Source: Sebaldella sp. | GTDB taxonomy: Bacteria > Fusobacteriota > Fusobacteriia > Fusobacteriales > Leptotrichiaceae | Assembly: GCA_018058425.1 (NCBI GenBank) | Contig: JAGOZX010000004.1 | Coordinates: forward strand, 12,420-68,312 | Reading direction: 5' to 3' | Length of the DNA: 55,893 bases | Part shown: one piece after another, positions 1 to 8,889 of the stretch | Numbering within the stretch: position 1 is the stretch's first letter | How the letters are laid out: every line of letters begins with the position of its first letter | The notes under the pieces: generated by a model | Databases searched by the model: none | What the model saw: the letters and a program-made list of their open reading frames with translations, nothing else | What the model was told of the DNA's origin: nothing | Made by a program: the position numbers and the translations under genes

Positions 1-34
1 ACATTATAGAAATTATCACATCGTAAGCGCTCAT
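1..34 (-). CDS. possible holin-like toxin, N-terminal fragment cut by window edge
   Basis: Eleven codons are visible before the window ends, reading MSAYDVIISIM. The ATG follows an AAAGGG ribosome site at 7 bases. The opening Ser-Ala-Tyr-Asp and hydrophobic continuation resemble short holin-like toxins (Hol_Tox family, about 30-40 residues) common in Firmicutes. An upstream in-frame ATG at 61 would add MSLYPKGTY. With so few residues the assignment is a guess; it could be any small hydrophobic peptide or chance. Confidence 0.25.
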   Translation of the reverse strand, partial: MSAYDVIISIM

Positions 35-399
35 GTAAGTGCCCTTTGGGTACAATGACATAATGCTGGGCTTTGTTTTTTAAATGTTGATAGATTTTTT
101 AATTGAATTTCTCTAAAGTAAGAAAATCCCATCAATTTGTCATCCTGAGGAGTGAAACGACGTGAGGATCTATAATGTTACTAAAATTTATATACTGAAT
201 TTATTTAAAAAACATGCCTACTTATCAGCATTAAGTAATTCCAATTATAAATATAAAAAAACTATCCTAAAATAATTTTCCAAATTGAATCAATAATACA
301 TTTAATCCAACTCATAAAACTTACTATTTTAAGACAGCCTTTTTCTTTACTTTACACTTTAAAAATCTAAAAAACAAACTTCATTAGCAAATACCTCTT
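35..399. other. gene-free stretch at left edge
   Basis: This 365-bp stretch is AT-rich and has no open frame with a ribosome site. It contains the short dispersed repeat at 138-171. The rest shows no clear hairpin or promoter that I can defend. Confidence 0.5.
138..171 (-). repeat. short dispersed intergenic repeat
   Basis: On the minus strand this reads as AGATCCTCACG, then TCGTTTCACTCC, then TCAGGATGACA, an imperfect palindrome with AGGAT/ATCCT ends. Elements of this shape (AGATCCTTCGC...TCAGGATGACA) occur as scattered intergenic repeats in many bacteria. Only one copy is seen here, so its repeated nature rests on family recognition. Confidence 0.45.
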
Positions 400-855
400 T
401 TACTTCTTCTCCACATCTGGTTGCTTTTCATTTAAAATTTGAAGTACAACTCCAAATGGATCTTTAACAATGCAGTAAGCATGGCTAAAAATATTTGGTT
501 CTAAAGGCATAATTACTTTTACATTTTCATCTGTTAGCAAAGAATTATATATTTTCTCTACCTCTTTTTTTTCTGTTGCTTGAATACAAAGAGAAAAGTT
601 AGTTCCAATAACCTCATCTTTATTATCACTCATTATCTCATCTGCAATCATTAAAATACTTCCTCCAATTTTCAAAACTGAATGGGCTATATATTCCTCT
701 TCAGAATCTATATATTCAAATGTAGGATCCATTTTTTTTAACCCCTTATAATTTACTACAAATAATACCTCTGCTCCTAAATGCTTCTTATAAAACTCTA
801 TTGCTTCCTTAGCTTTCCCATTTAATGATAAAAATGGCGATAATTCAATACTCAT
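400..855 (-). CDS. VOC-family (glyoxalase/PhnB-like) protein
   Basis: A 151-residue protein of the vicinal-oxygen-chelate fold. The start (SPFLSLNGKAKEAIEFYKKH) and LGAEVLF are typical of PhnB/YtmI-like members, with GGSILMIADE in the middle and KDPFGVVLQIL near the end. Members bind metal and act on small substrates or give resistance; the substrate cannot be read here. The usual C-terminal metal-ligand position is not obvious, so metal binding is uncertain. It has a good AGGAGG site and lies 53 bp downstream of the alpha/beta hydrolase, so the two are probably one operon, with a possible shared detoxification role (inference). Confidence 0.8.
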   Translation of the reverse strand: MSIELSPFLSLNGKAKEAIEFYKKHLGAEVLFVVNYKGLKKMDPTFEYIDSEEEYIAHSVLKIGGSILMIADEIMSDNKDEVIGTNFSLCIQATEKKEVEKIYNSLLTDENVKVIMPLEPNIFSHAYCIVKDPFGVVLQILNEKQPDVEKK

Positions 856-908
856 AATTTTCCTCCTATATTTTTTTATTTATTAATTCAATTTATTATT
901 TAATTCTC

Positions 909-1583
909 TTATTTTGTGCTCCCATTAAAAAAACTTAAAAAATCCTCATATAAAATATCTTGATCTATAATATAATTACTGTGATCATGACCAAGCATTA
1001 TCTTTAAAATAGCATTTTGCATCGTATTAGCTACATTTAAAAATGTTTTTTTATAAAACAAATCATTTTCTCCTGCAATTACAATAGTCGGTACATTCAC
1101 ATCTTTCAAACTCTCCAATTCTATATTGGGTTGTTCTAACATCATTTTAAATAACGGATTTTTACTTTTTTCATACTCTTTTACTAAATAACTATACATA
1201 TTTTTCTTAAAATCTGTAGGCTTTAAATTTAGACCTAAAAGTGCCATTTTATTAATTAGATTAGGATATTTTATAGCAAGCATTAGGCTTATAATAGCAC
1301 CATCACTAAAACCTACTATACTAGGCTTTTCTAAATTTAGTTTCTTTATGAACTGATAAATATCCTCCACCATAATTTCATATGTAAAATCATCTGTTTT
1401 TGAGCTTCTCCCGTGATTTCTACTGTCTATAGCGTAAACAGTAAAATTTTTCTTTAATTTTTTTATTATTTTATCAAAAATATGATAATCTTCTCCACTT
1501 CCATGTAATAAGATTAACGGATCTCCTTCTCCTTCTACATTATAATTAATTTTGATATTATTAGCAATTACTTCTACTTCCAT
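909..1583 (-). CDS. alpha/beta hydrolase
   Basis: A 224-residue alpha/beta-hydrolase. It shows the oxyanion-hole HGSG at about residues 27-30, SRNHGRS at about 54-60, the nucleophile elbow GFSDG with Ser93, a likely acid Asp in AGENDLF and the catalytic His in LGHDHSN. The start at 1583 is chosen over an ATG at 1607 because AAGAAAGGAGC precedes it at the right distance; the longer start would place that site inside the gene. Substrate unknown; esterase or lactonase type are both possible. It is divergent from the WYL regulator, whose hairpin/operator lies between them, so it may be that regulator's target. Confidence 0.8.
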   Translation of the reverse strand: MEVEVIANNIKINYNVEGEGDPLILLHGSGEDYHIFDKIIKKLKKNFTVYAIDSRNHGRSSKTDDFTYEIMVEDIYQFIKKLNLEKPSIVGFSDGAIISLMLAIKYPNLINKMALLGLNLKPTDFKKNMYSYLVKEYEKSKNPLFKMMLEQPNIELESLKDVNVPTIVIAGENDLFYKKTFLNVANTMQNAILKIMLGHDHSNYIIDQDILYEDFLSFFNGSTK

Positions 1584-1626
1584 TCTCTTTGCTCCTTTCT
1601 TCCTCATTCTATAATTTATAAAACAT

Positions 1627-1656
1627 TTGATTTTCTGGTGTATAATTTAGTATACT
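1627..1656 (+). promoter_or_regulatory. promoter of the WYL regulator
   Basis: TTGATT at 1627-1632 and TATACT at 1651-1656 are separated by 18 bases and lie upstream of the regulator start at 1700. The inverted repeat at 1658 begins right after the -10 box. Confidence 0.5.
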
Positions 1657-1657
1657 A

Positions 1658-1688
1658 TTTAAAGGTGTCATAATAAGACACCTTTAAA
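1658..1688. promoter_or_regulatory. perfect 12-bp inverted repeat, operator or leader hairpin
   Basis: TTTAAAGGTGTC, a 7-base loop, then its exact complement GACACCTTTAAA. It covers the likely transcription start of the regulator gene and ends just before its AAGGAG site, so it could be an autoregulatory operator, a hairpin masking translation, or both. It sits between two divergent genes. Confidence 0.6.
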
Positions 1689-1699
1689 AGGAGAGAATT

Positions 1700-2635
1700 A
1701 TGAAAAAAGATGAAAGACTAAATAAAGAGCTATTTTTTATAAATAATAAAAAGTATTTTACACTAAATGACCTAATGTTAGAATTTAACATTTCTAAAAG
1801 TACAGCTTTACGAGATATCTCTACGTTAGAAAAAATGGGAGTTCCACTATATGTTGAATATGGAAAATATGGTGGATATAAGGTTATAAATTATAATTTC
1901 CTTCCTCCTATTTATTTTACTGATGATGAGGTCGCTGCTATATTTTTTTCAACACAGATGTTAAATTCTTTTATTTCCACTCCATTTCATGCAGAATATA
2001 AAACAATTATAAATAAATTATTTACTACTATTCCAGATATAAAAAAGAAACAAATTGAACAAATGAATGAAAGGCTCTTTTTTAATACTTCCCAGCAACA
2101 CAAAGATAGTTTATTTCTAAAGGAGCTTTTACTTTATTCTATTGAACAAAAAGTAATAAAAATTGTATATAAGAAAAATAATATTGAACAAGAGAGATGG
2201 TTACAGCCTTTAGGAATACAAGCTATGGATGGAAATTGGTATTGTCCCTCAATTGATTTAGAAAAAAATACCTACTATGTTTTTAGATGTGACTCTATTT
2301 TATTAGTAGAACTATCATCTAAGTATGTTGCCCAAGACCTTTCTGCTTATGATATTCGTAATAATTTCTTATTACGAAAAAAGACAAGTAAAGCGAAGAG
2401 TTTCAGGGTTTTGCTAAATGATAAAGGTATCGAAAAATTTAAAAAAAGACATTATCCTAATATGAATTTAAATGAAAGTGAATCTATTATTGAAGGATGG
2501 TATGAACCTCATGAAATACCTTTTATGACTCATTATTTATTGGAATTTGGAACTTCTGCTAAAATATTGTCCCCTAAAGAATTGATTTTAAGTTTTAAAG
2601 AGTATTTGAATTCCCTGCTTTTACATTGTGATTAA
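1700..2635 (+). CDS. HTH/WYL-domain transcriptional regulator (YafY/DeoR-like)
   Basis: A 311-residue regulator. Residues 15-60 form a winged helix (TLNDLMLEFNISKSTALRDI followed by EKMGVPLYVEYGKYGGY), typical of the HTH_11/DeoR type. A WYL-type sensory domain follows at about 135-205 (IKIVYKKNN, RWLQPLGIQ, WYCPSIDLE) and a WCX-like C-terminus. WYL proteins sense small ligands or nucleic acids and often regulate neighbours. The AAAAGGAGAG site fits this start. It is divergent from the hydrolase-VOC pair and convergent with the DUF1254 gene. Regulation of the divergent pair and of itself is an inference from the shared intergenic palindrome. Confidence 0.8.
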   Translation: MKKDERLNKELFFINNKKYFTLNDLMLEFNISKSTALRDISTLEKMGVPLYVEYGKYGGYKVINYNFLPPIYFTDDEVAAIFFSTQMLNSFISTPFHAEYKTIINKLFTTIPDIKKKQIEQMNERLFFNTSQQHKDSLFLKELLLYSIEQKVIKIVYKKNNIEQERWLQPLGIQAMDGNWYCPSIDLEKNTYYVFRCDSILLVELSSKYVAQDLSAYDIRNNFLLRKKTSKAKSFRVLLNDKGIEKFKKRHYPNMNLNESESIIEGWYEPHEIPFMTHYLLEFGTSAKILSPKELILSFKEYLNSLLLHCD

Positions 2636-2726
2636 TTATTAAAATTGACAGAATATAGTACTATTTCAAAAAAACCAGATGATTTTAGTATATAAACTAA
2701 ACTAATAAAATTTATTAATAATAATA

Positions 2727-2768
2727 AAATGCAGAAACTATCTTATTTCTAAGATAATTTCTGCATTT
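2727..2768. terminator. bidirectional terminator
   Basis: AAATGCAGAAA plus TATCTTA form one arm, with the matching arm TAAGATA plus TTTCTGCATTT; the loop is TTTC and there is one mismatch. It lies between the convergent WYL regulator and DUF1254 genes and has A/T-rich flanks on both sides. Confidence 0.8.
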
Positions 2769-2775
2769 ATATTTA

Positions 2776-4149
2776 TTATTTTACTATTTGAAGTATTGGT
2801 TCTTTCCATTTATTATTTAACATAGGTTCTTCTGGTAAATATGTTCTAAGCATCATTGCAAATGGACCATTAGGTGCTGGAAGCCAATTTGATTCCTTAT
2901 CTTTTCCAGGTGAATCTTTTTGGATATAAATTGTTATTCCACCATCTTTATCTTTTTTCAAGTTTGGTAACATTGCTGAATTTATTAAATTACGATTCAA
3001 TGGATTTTCTATCATAAACAATGTTTTTCCATCATACATTGTTATTGACCAAAATGCTTTTACTGGTGGAAGTGAATCTTTTGAAAAATGCATAGTATAT
3101 TTATTTTTACTTGTATCATAGAATTCACCCTTATCATTAGTTATATATGGTATATATACTGCTTCCTCTTTTGAATTTCCATATATCCCACCAAATGCAG
3201 CTACTGCTCTATATAAGTAGTTATTTTTTAAATACTCATGTGTTCCAAAAATTTCCTTTACATCCAAATGAATTTTCATCTGAGCTTTTATCTGTTCCAT
3301 TCCTTCTGTAAATCCTTGATTTATTGCTTCTTTTTCTTCTTTTGTCATCTTAGAATAATTAAATTTTTTTCCATCTATAATACCTATTTTTTCAAAATTC
3401 TTTCTTAAATCTTTTTCATCAGTATACACAGGCATAAATTGAAACATTTGATTCAAATAATTAAAAAATTTTTCTGGTTTTTGCTCATCTTCTCTACTTA
3501 TTGGGAGCCACTTTATAGCTTTTGCCACTTTTGATTTTTTACCTAAATATTCATCAAGAGTTTGAACTTTATAATCATTTTGTATTTTTTTCACATTATC
3601 AATATCTTTTTCATTAAATAATTGTGTACGATAAATAGCATAAGCAAATTCTGTGTCCATTTTTATTACTCTTGTTATACCTTTTGGTTCAGTTCCCTTC
3701 CAATTAGGTCCAACAATCAAAAATTTACCACCCTCACTACCATCTTTACGAACACCTATATAGTCATCATTTTGTGTATATAAGTCTATTAGCTGTACTG
3801 AATAATAACGAGTACTTTCCATTTTTGGAATAGTTAAGATCATTGCATCCTCTCTTAGATCCATCCAGAGGTATGAATATGGAGTGTCTGCATTTATAGT
3901 CTGAATCGAAGTATCTTTTGGCCCCGCTACTTCTGCTATACTTTTTATTTGATTAAATGGAGCTTTAAATTCAGGACTTTGTTTATCTATAGCCTGTGCA
4001 TACATTATTCTATAGTTATCTACTATAGGATAGGCATAGATAGTTGCTTGTTTTGCTAAATCCTTAATTTCTGAAGTTGTTAACTTTGTTGCAGCATTTA
4101 AAAAAGTTGTAAATAGAACCATGAATAATATTAACTTTATTTTTTTCAT
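2776..4149 (-). CDS. exported DUF1254/DUF1214 protein
   Basis: A 457-residue exported protein. A signal peptide (MKKIKLILFMVLFTTFLNA, cut before ATKL) is followed by a DUF1254 region (TINADTPYSYLWMDLR, STRYYSVQLID) and a C-terminal DUF1214 region (VKAFWSITMYDG, NRNLINSAM, NWLPAPNGPFAMMLRTY). The two domains form the usual full-length pair. Biochemical role is unknown in the family. The start at 4149 is chosen because GGAGGAATGACA stands just before it and it begins the signal peptide; the ATG at 4185 would bury both. It appears to be a single-gene unit with its own promoter and terminator. Confidence 0.85.
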   Translation of the reverse strand: MKKIKLILFMVLFTTFLNAATKLTTSEIKDLAKQATIYAYPIVDNYRIMYAQAIDKQSPEFKAPFNQIKSIAEVAGPKDTSIQTINADTPYSYLWMDLREDAMILTIPKMESTRYYSVQLIDLYTQNDDYIGVRKDGSEGGKFLIVGPNWKGTEPKGITRVIKMDTEFAYAIYRTQLFNEKDIDNVKKIQNDYKVQTLDEYLGKKSKVAKAIKWLPISREDEQKPEKFFNYLNQMFQFMPVYTDEKDLRKNFEKIGIIDGKKFNYSKMTKEEKEAINQGFTEGMEQIKAQMKIHLDVKEIFGTHEYLKNNYLYRAVAAFGGIYGNSKEEAVYIPYITNDKGEFYDTSKNKYTMHFSKDSLPPVKAFWSITMYDGKTLFMIENPLNRNLINSAMLPNLKKDKDGGITIYIQKDSPGKDKESNWLPAPNGPFAMMLRTYLPEEPMLNNKWKEPILQIVK

Positions 4150-4239
4150 ATTGTCATTCCTCCATTTTTTAGTTATATAATGCACGTATTCCTAATAATT
4201 TTTATCATTTAATGAAACGAACTTTTAATTACTATTAGG

Positions 4240-4268
4240 AGTATACATTCTAATTTAAAATTTGTCAA
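4240..4268 (-). promoter_or_regulatory. promoter of the DUF1254 gene
   Basis: On the minus strand TTGACA at 4268-4263 and TATACT at 4245-4240 are spaced by 17 bases, about 90 bp before the start codon at 4149. Confidence 0.65.
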
Positions 4269-4292
4269 TAACTTCAACATCTATTTTTTTAT

Positions 4293-7200
4293 TTATAACA
4301 CCCTTGCATTTGAAAGCATTAACCTAATCCTATTTATCTGATTAACCTCACTTGATCCTGGATCATAATCAATTGACATTATATTAGCATTTGGAATTTT
4401 ATCTCTTATCTTTTTTATCATTCCTTTTCCACTAACATGATTAGGCAGACATCCAAATGGTTGTACACAAACAATATTTTCCACACCATCTTCTATTAAA
4501 TGAAGCATTTCAGCCGTTAAAAGCCATCCTTCTCCCATATTATTTAGAGAAGATATATACCCTTTTGTTAATTTTTCCATATCCTCTATTCTTTTTGGTG
4601 CTCTAAACCTTGTTTTTTCTAGTTCTTTTATTACAACACCTCTATAATCCTGTAAATACTTTAGCGCAAAACTAGAAAAAATATTTCTCTTTAAGTTCTT
4701 TTTATAGTTCTGGTATTCCAGTTTTCCTACTTGTAAAGTATATAATAAAAAGTCATATAATTCTGGTACTGATACCTCTGCTCCCTCTTTTTCCAAGAAA
4801 TCAACAAGGTAGTTATTAGCCAGTGGTTGGAATTTAACTAGAATTTCTCCTACTATTCCTACTTTTGGCTTATTTACATCTATTATTTCTATGTTTTCAA
4901 AATCCCTAATTATAGCTCTTATATTATCATCAAATGCTCTTTTTGATTCTCCATCTGTTATTGATGACTTTAGATTATTTATCCACTCTTCATATTTTCT
5001 ATCTGTATCTCCTTGATTCTTTTCATATGGACGAGTTTTATAAACTAATCTCATTAATAAATCACCATATAGTAAACCATGTAAGAAATCCTTTAATATT
5101 TTCGGACTCAGTTTAAATCCAGGATTTTTCTCTAATCCAGCAACATTAAATGACACTACTGGTATGTGTTCTAGATTATTATCCTTTAGAGCCTTTCTTA
5201 AAAATGAAATATAGTTTGTGGCTCTACAACCTCCACCAGTTTGCGAAATCATTAAAGCTACTTTATCTAAGTCATATTTCCCAGATTTTAGAGCATCTAT
5301 AAACTGCCCAACTACTAATATAGAAGGATAACAGGCATCATTATGAATATATTTTAGTCCTTCTTCTGCTATATTTTTGTTTTCATTTTGTAATATTTCT
5401 GTATTATAGCCAGCAATATTTAAGGCCATTTCTAAAAATTGAAATTGAAATGGAGCCATTTGTGGTATCAAAAGCTTATGAGTCTTTTTCATCTCTTTTG
5501 TAAAGACTACTCTAGGTTTATCTGAAACTATATTAGCTGAAAAATCCGCTCCTGATCTTTCTTTCTCATCCATAGAAGCTAAAAGTGATCTAATTCTTAT
5601 TTTTACAGCTCCTAAGTTTGTTATTTCATCTATTTTTAGTAATGTATATATTTTATTACTCTCTTCAAGTATTCTTCTTACTTCATCAGTTGTTATAGCA
5701 TCTAAGCCACATCCAAATGAATTAAGCTGTATTAATTCTACATTTTTCTCCTTAGCTACAAAACTTGCAGCTTTATATAATCTAGAATGGTAAGTCCATT
5801 GATCTACCACATGAAGTGGCTTTTTTATTTCACCTAAGTGAGCTATTGAATCCTCTGTTAATACAACTAAATTAAATGAATTTAATAAGTCTGGTATTCC
5901 ATGATGTGTTTCAGCATCTAAATGATAAACTCTTCCTGCAAGTATAACTGCTCTTAAATTATTTTTTTCAGCAAATTCAAGTGCATCTTCTCCTGCTTTT
6001 TGTATATCTCTTTTATAATTATAAAGTTCATCAAAACCATCTTCTACAGCTTTTTTCATTTCTGATTTTTTTATTCCATAGTCTACTCCAAATATTTCAT
6101 ATAATTTTTCTGTTAATATTTTTTTATCATATATTGGTAAATATGGAAAAAGATAATTTCTATCTTTTAATTCATCTATATTTGCATCTAAAACTTCAGG
6201 ATAAGAATTTACAATTGGGCAGTTATAATGATTTGTAGCATTCTTATCTTCTTTTATATTATATGGAATACAAGGATAAAAAATTGTTTTCGTCCCTTTT
6301 TCTATTAAATTTTTTACATGTCCATTTGTCATTTTTGCTGGATAACAAATTGTATCTGATGCTATACTGTCCATCCCTTTTACAAATAATTCATTTGTTG
6401 ATTTATCAGATAACACTATTTTAAATCCTAAATTAGTAAAAATAGTAAACCATAAAGGATAGTTTTCATACATATTTAGAGCCCTAGGAATGCCTATTTC
6501 TCCTCTAACTGCTTCTTTTTCATCAAGAGGTTTATAGTATTCAAAAGTTCTATCATACTTATATTCAAATAAATTAGGAATTTTATTTTCTGACATATTT
6601 TTTCCTAACGGTCTTTCACATCTATTCCCAGAAGTATATTTTCTATTATCTCCAAATTTATTTATTGTCATTAAACAGTTATTTGTACACAGTTTACATC
6701 TTGTAGTAGTAGAATCATGTACAAAACTTATAAGTTTTTCTTTTCCAATAATTGTAGAATAACTGCTTTCACCCTTAGCTCTTTCTCTAGCCAATAATGC
6801 ACATCCAAAAGCTCCCATTAATCCTGATATTTCTGGTCTTACTACTTCTCTTTCCAGTAACATTTCAAAAGCCCTTAACACAGAATCATTTAGAAATGTT
6901 CCTCCTTGCACCACTATGTTCTTTCCTAATTCATCAGGATTCCTTACTCTTATTACTTTATATAAAGCATTTTTTACCACAGAAATAGATAATCCCGCAG
7001 ATAAATCCTCAATGGATACTCCCTCTTTCTGTACTTGTTTTATTCTTGAATTCATAAATACTGTACAACGTGTTCCTAAATCCACAGGTGCCTGTGCTCC
7101 TAATCCTCTTTTTGAAAATTCCTCGACTTGTATATTTAATGATTTTGCAAAAGTTTCAATAAAAGAACCACACCCTGATGAACAGGCTTCATTTAACATA

Positions 7201-8519
7201 ATAGACTCTATAATTCCATTATTTATCTTAAAGCTTTTCATATCTTGTCCGCCAATATCTATTACAAAATCTACATTAGGATTAAAATATTTAGCAGCCT
7301 TATAATGTGCCACTGTTTCTACTTCTCCTATGTCTAAGGCAAATGCATTTTTTATCAGAGCTTCTCCATAACCTGTAACTGCTGATCTTCTTATTTTTAT
7401 CTTGTCACCCATTAATTTATAAATCTTCTCTAACTCTTCTCTTACTACCCTAATAGGGTTTCCTCTATTACTTCCATAAAATGAATATAGAATACTATTT
7501 TCTTTATCTAGTAAAACCATTTTTGTAGTTGTGGATCCTGCATCTATTCCTAAATATGCATCCCCCTCATAATCTTCTATATTTTTTCTACTTACTTTTG
7601 CACTTTTATGTCTTTCTAAAAAACTCTTATATTCTGCATCACTTTTAAATAATGGGTCAGTTTTCTCCACATCTGATGCCACTTTTTTATTAAGCATCAT
7701 AAAATAGTTATTCATAAATTCAGAATAACTTAGAACTTTTGTTTTTAATCCCATTAGATTTAATGCAGTTCCAATAGCCACATAATACTGTGAATTTTCT
7801 GGTATTAGCACTTCTTCATCCTTCAAATTCAGAGTTTCTTTAAATCTTTGTCTTAACTCTGATAAAAAGTAAAGAGGTCCACCCAAGAAAGCTACATTCC
7901 CTCTAATCTTTTTCCCTTGTGCCAATCCCGTTATAGTTTGATTTACTACAGCTTGAAATATAGAGGCCGCTACATCTTCTTTTTTAGCCCCTTCATTTAA
8001 TAACGGTTGCACATCTGTTTTAGCAAAAACTCCACATCTTGATGCTATAGCATATAATCTATTATAGTTTTTAGCCATTTCATTTAAGCCGCTTGCATCT
8101 GTTTCTAAAAGACTAGCCATTTGGTCAATAAACGCACCAGTTCCACCGGCACAACTTCCATTCATTTTTTGATCCAAAACCTGTTCAAAAAAGGTTATTT
8201 TAGCATCTTCTCCACCAAGTTCAATAGCAACATTAGCATGTGGAATATAGTGTTTTACAGCCTCACTTCCTGCTAAAACTTCCTGAATAAATGGTATCTG
8301 TAGATCCTCTGCTAATTTCATTCCACCTGACCCAGTAATTGCTATTTCCAATTTATTATCCTTTATTATACTTTCCATATCCTGTAAAATTTTATATAAA
8401 GTTTCTTTAATTTGGGAAAAGTGCCTTTCGTATCTTTTATAAAGGATGTTTTGGTTTTCGTCTAACAAAACAACTTTAACTGTCGTAGATCCTGTATCCA
8501 CTCCTAAATATGAAATCAT
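4293..8519 (-). CDS. tandem acyl-CoA dehydratase activase / DUF2229 / dehydratase-like fusion
   Basis: A 1408-residue giant. Two ASKHA ATPase activase modules (BadF/HgdC type) come first: GVDTGSTT near residue 6 with GSCAGGTG (Cys about 123) and SRCGVFAK (Cys about 162), and GIDAGSTTTK near 325 with EACSSGCG and GTRCTVF. In HgdC two such cysteines per subunit bind the 4Fe-4S cluster, so each half keeps both ligands. Next come a cysteine-rich stretch (RCKLCTNNC and GNRCERPLG), a DUF2229 region and an HgdB-like C-terminus. Such proteins are thought to drive ATP-dependent low-potential electron transfer; the substrate is unknown. The second ATG at 8519 is preferred because AAGGAAG sits about 9 bases before it; the ATG at 8528 is too close. 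It stands alone behind a strong promoter. Confidence 0.85.
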   Translation of the reverse strand: MISYLGVDTGSTTVKVVLLDENQNILYKRYERHFSQIKETLYKILQDMESIIKDNKLEIAITGSGGMKLAEDLQIPFIQEVLAGSEAVKHYIPHANVAIELGGEDAKITFFEQVLDQKMNGSCAGGTGAFIDQMASLLETDASGLNEMAKNYNRLYAIASRCGVFAKTDVQPLLNEGAKKEDVAASIFQAVVNQTITGLAQGKKIRGNVAFLGGPLYFLSELRQRFKETLNLKDEEVLIPENSQYYVAIGTALNLMGLKTKVLSYSEFMNNYFMMLNKKVASDVEKTDPLFKSDAEYKSFLERHKSAKVSRKNIEDYEGDAYLGIDAGSTTTKMVLLDKENSILYSFYGSNRGNPIRVVREELEKIYKLMGDKIKIRRSAVTGYGEALIKNAFALDIGEVETVAHYKAAKYFNPNVDFVIDIGGQDMKSFKINNGIIESIMLNEACSSGCGSFIETFAKSLNIQVEEFSKRGLGAQAPVDLGTRCTVFMNSRIKQVQKEGVSIEDLSAGLSISVVKNALYKVIRVRNPDELGKNIVVQGGTFLNDSVLRAFEMLLEREVVRPEISGLMGAFGCALLARERAKGESSYSTIIGKEKLISFVHDSTTTRCKLCTNNCLMTINKFGDNRKYTSGNRCERPLGKNMSENKIPNLFEYKYDRTFEYYKPLDEKEAVRGEIGIPRALNMYENYPLWFTIFTNLGFKIVLSDKSTNELFVKGMDSIASDTICYPAKMTNGHVKNLIEKGTKTIFYPCIPYNIKEDKNATNHYNCPIVNSYPEVLDANIDELKDRNYLFPYLPIYDKKILTEKLYEIFGVDYGIKKSEMKKAVEDGFDELYNYKRDIQKAGEDALEFAEKNNLRAVILAGRVYHLDAETHHGIPDLLNSFNLVVLTEDSIAHLGEIKKPLHVVDQWTYHSRLYKAASFVAKEKNVELIQLNSFGCGLDAITTDEVRRILEESNKIYTLLKIDEITNLGAVKIRIRSLLASMDEKERSGADFSANIVSDKPRVVFTKEMKKTHKLLIPQMAPFQFQFLEMALNIAGYNTEILQNENKNIAEEGLKYIHNDACYPSILVVGQFIDALKSGKYDLDKVALMISQTGGGCRATNYISFLRKALKDNNLEHIPVVSFNVAGLEKNPGFKLSPKILKDFLHGLLYGDLLMRLVYKTRPYEKNQGDTDRKYEEWINNLKSSITDGESKRAFDDNIRAIIRDFENIEIIDVNKPKVGIVGEILVKFQPLANNYLVDFLEKEGAEVSVPELYDFLLYTLQVGKLEYQNYKKNLKRNIFSSFALKYLQDYRGVVIKELEKTRFRAPKRIEDMEKLTKGYISSLNNMGEGWLLTAEMLHLIEDGVENIVCVQPFGCLPNHVSGKGMIKKIRDKIPNANIMSIDYDPGSSEVNQINRIRLMLSNARVL

Positions 8520-8684
8520 AATTCTCATCTTCCTTAATCTAAATTTTTATTCTATTCTTTTATATGTCCATACAAATATTTTATCATAAATCTTATTTTA
8601 AACAAGTATTTTTTTGTATACTATAATGCGAAATATGCTGATTCAACTGAACATATGATAGTTATACTTACTCAACTTTTAATA

Positions 8685-8713
8685 ATTATAGCATTTCTTT
8701 GACATAGCGTCAA
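8685..8713 (-). promoter_or_regulatory. strong promoter with palindrome over -35
   Basis: On the minus strand TTGACG at 8713-8708, 17 bases, then a perfect TATAAT at 8690-8685, directing the activase fusion. The -35 forms one arm of TTGACGCTATGTCAA (8699-8713), whose outer five bases on each side are perfectly complementary. That makes it a candidate operator, matching similar sites near 50959, 53570 and 53793. Confidence 0.75.
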
Positions 8714-8832
8714 GACACATTTTCATCATGATTTTATATTAAATATCACTTTTATTGAAAAACAATAATAAAATACGGTAATTAAACTTTCCATTTTTTA
8801 TTTCTATTATTAATAAAAAATAGTTTTATATA

Positions 8833-8867
8833 AAAAAACCAAGAAAATATAAATATCTTGGTTTTTT
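8833..8867 (-). terminator. terminator of thrB
   Basis: AAAAAACCAAGA and TCTTGGTTTTTT pair around an 11-base loop. On the minus strand the stem is followed by T residues, 23 bp past the thrB stop. Confidence 0.85.
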
Positions 8868-8889
8868 CATTCTTATTATTATTAAAGAT

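Larger units (their letters stand above)
8529..8889. other. intergenic region upstream of activase fusion
   Basis: This 361-bp stretch holds the thrB terminator at its left end and the activase promoter with its palindrome near the middle. The remainder is AT-rich, with no coding signal seen. Confidence 0.6.

Noticed and set aside
1..100. Open frame reading KIYQHLKNKAQHYVIVPKG on the minus strand
   Set aside because: No start codon or ribosome site; it competes with the better-placed small toxin-like start at position 34.
5981..7305. Several plus-strand frames inside the activase fusion
   Set aside because: They are antisense shadows of a gene with intact ATPase and cysteine motifs; their translations are low-complexity.
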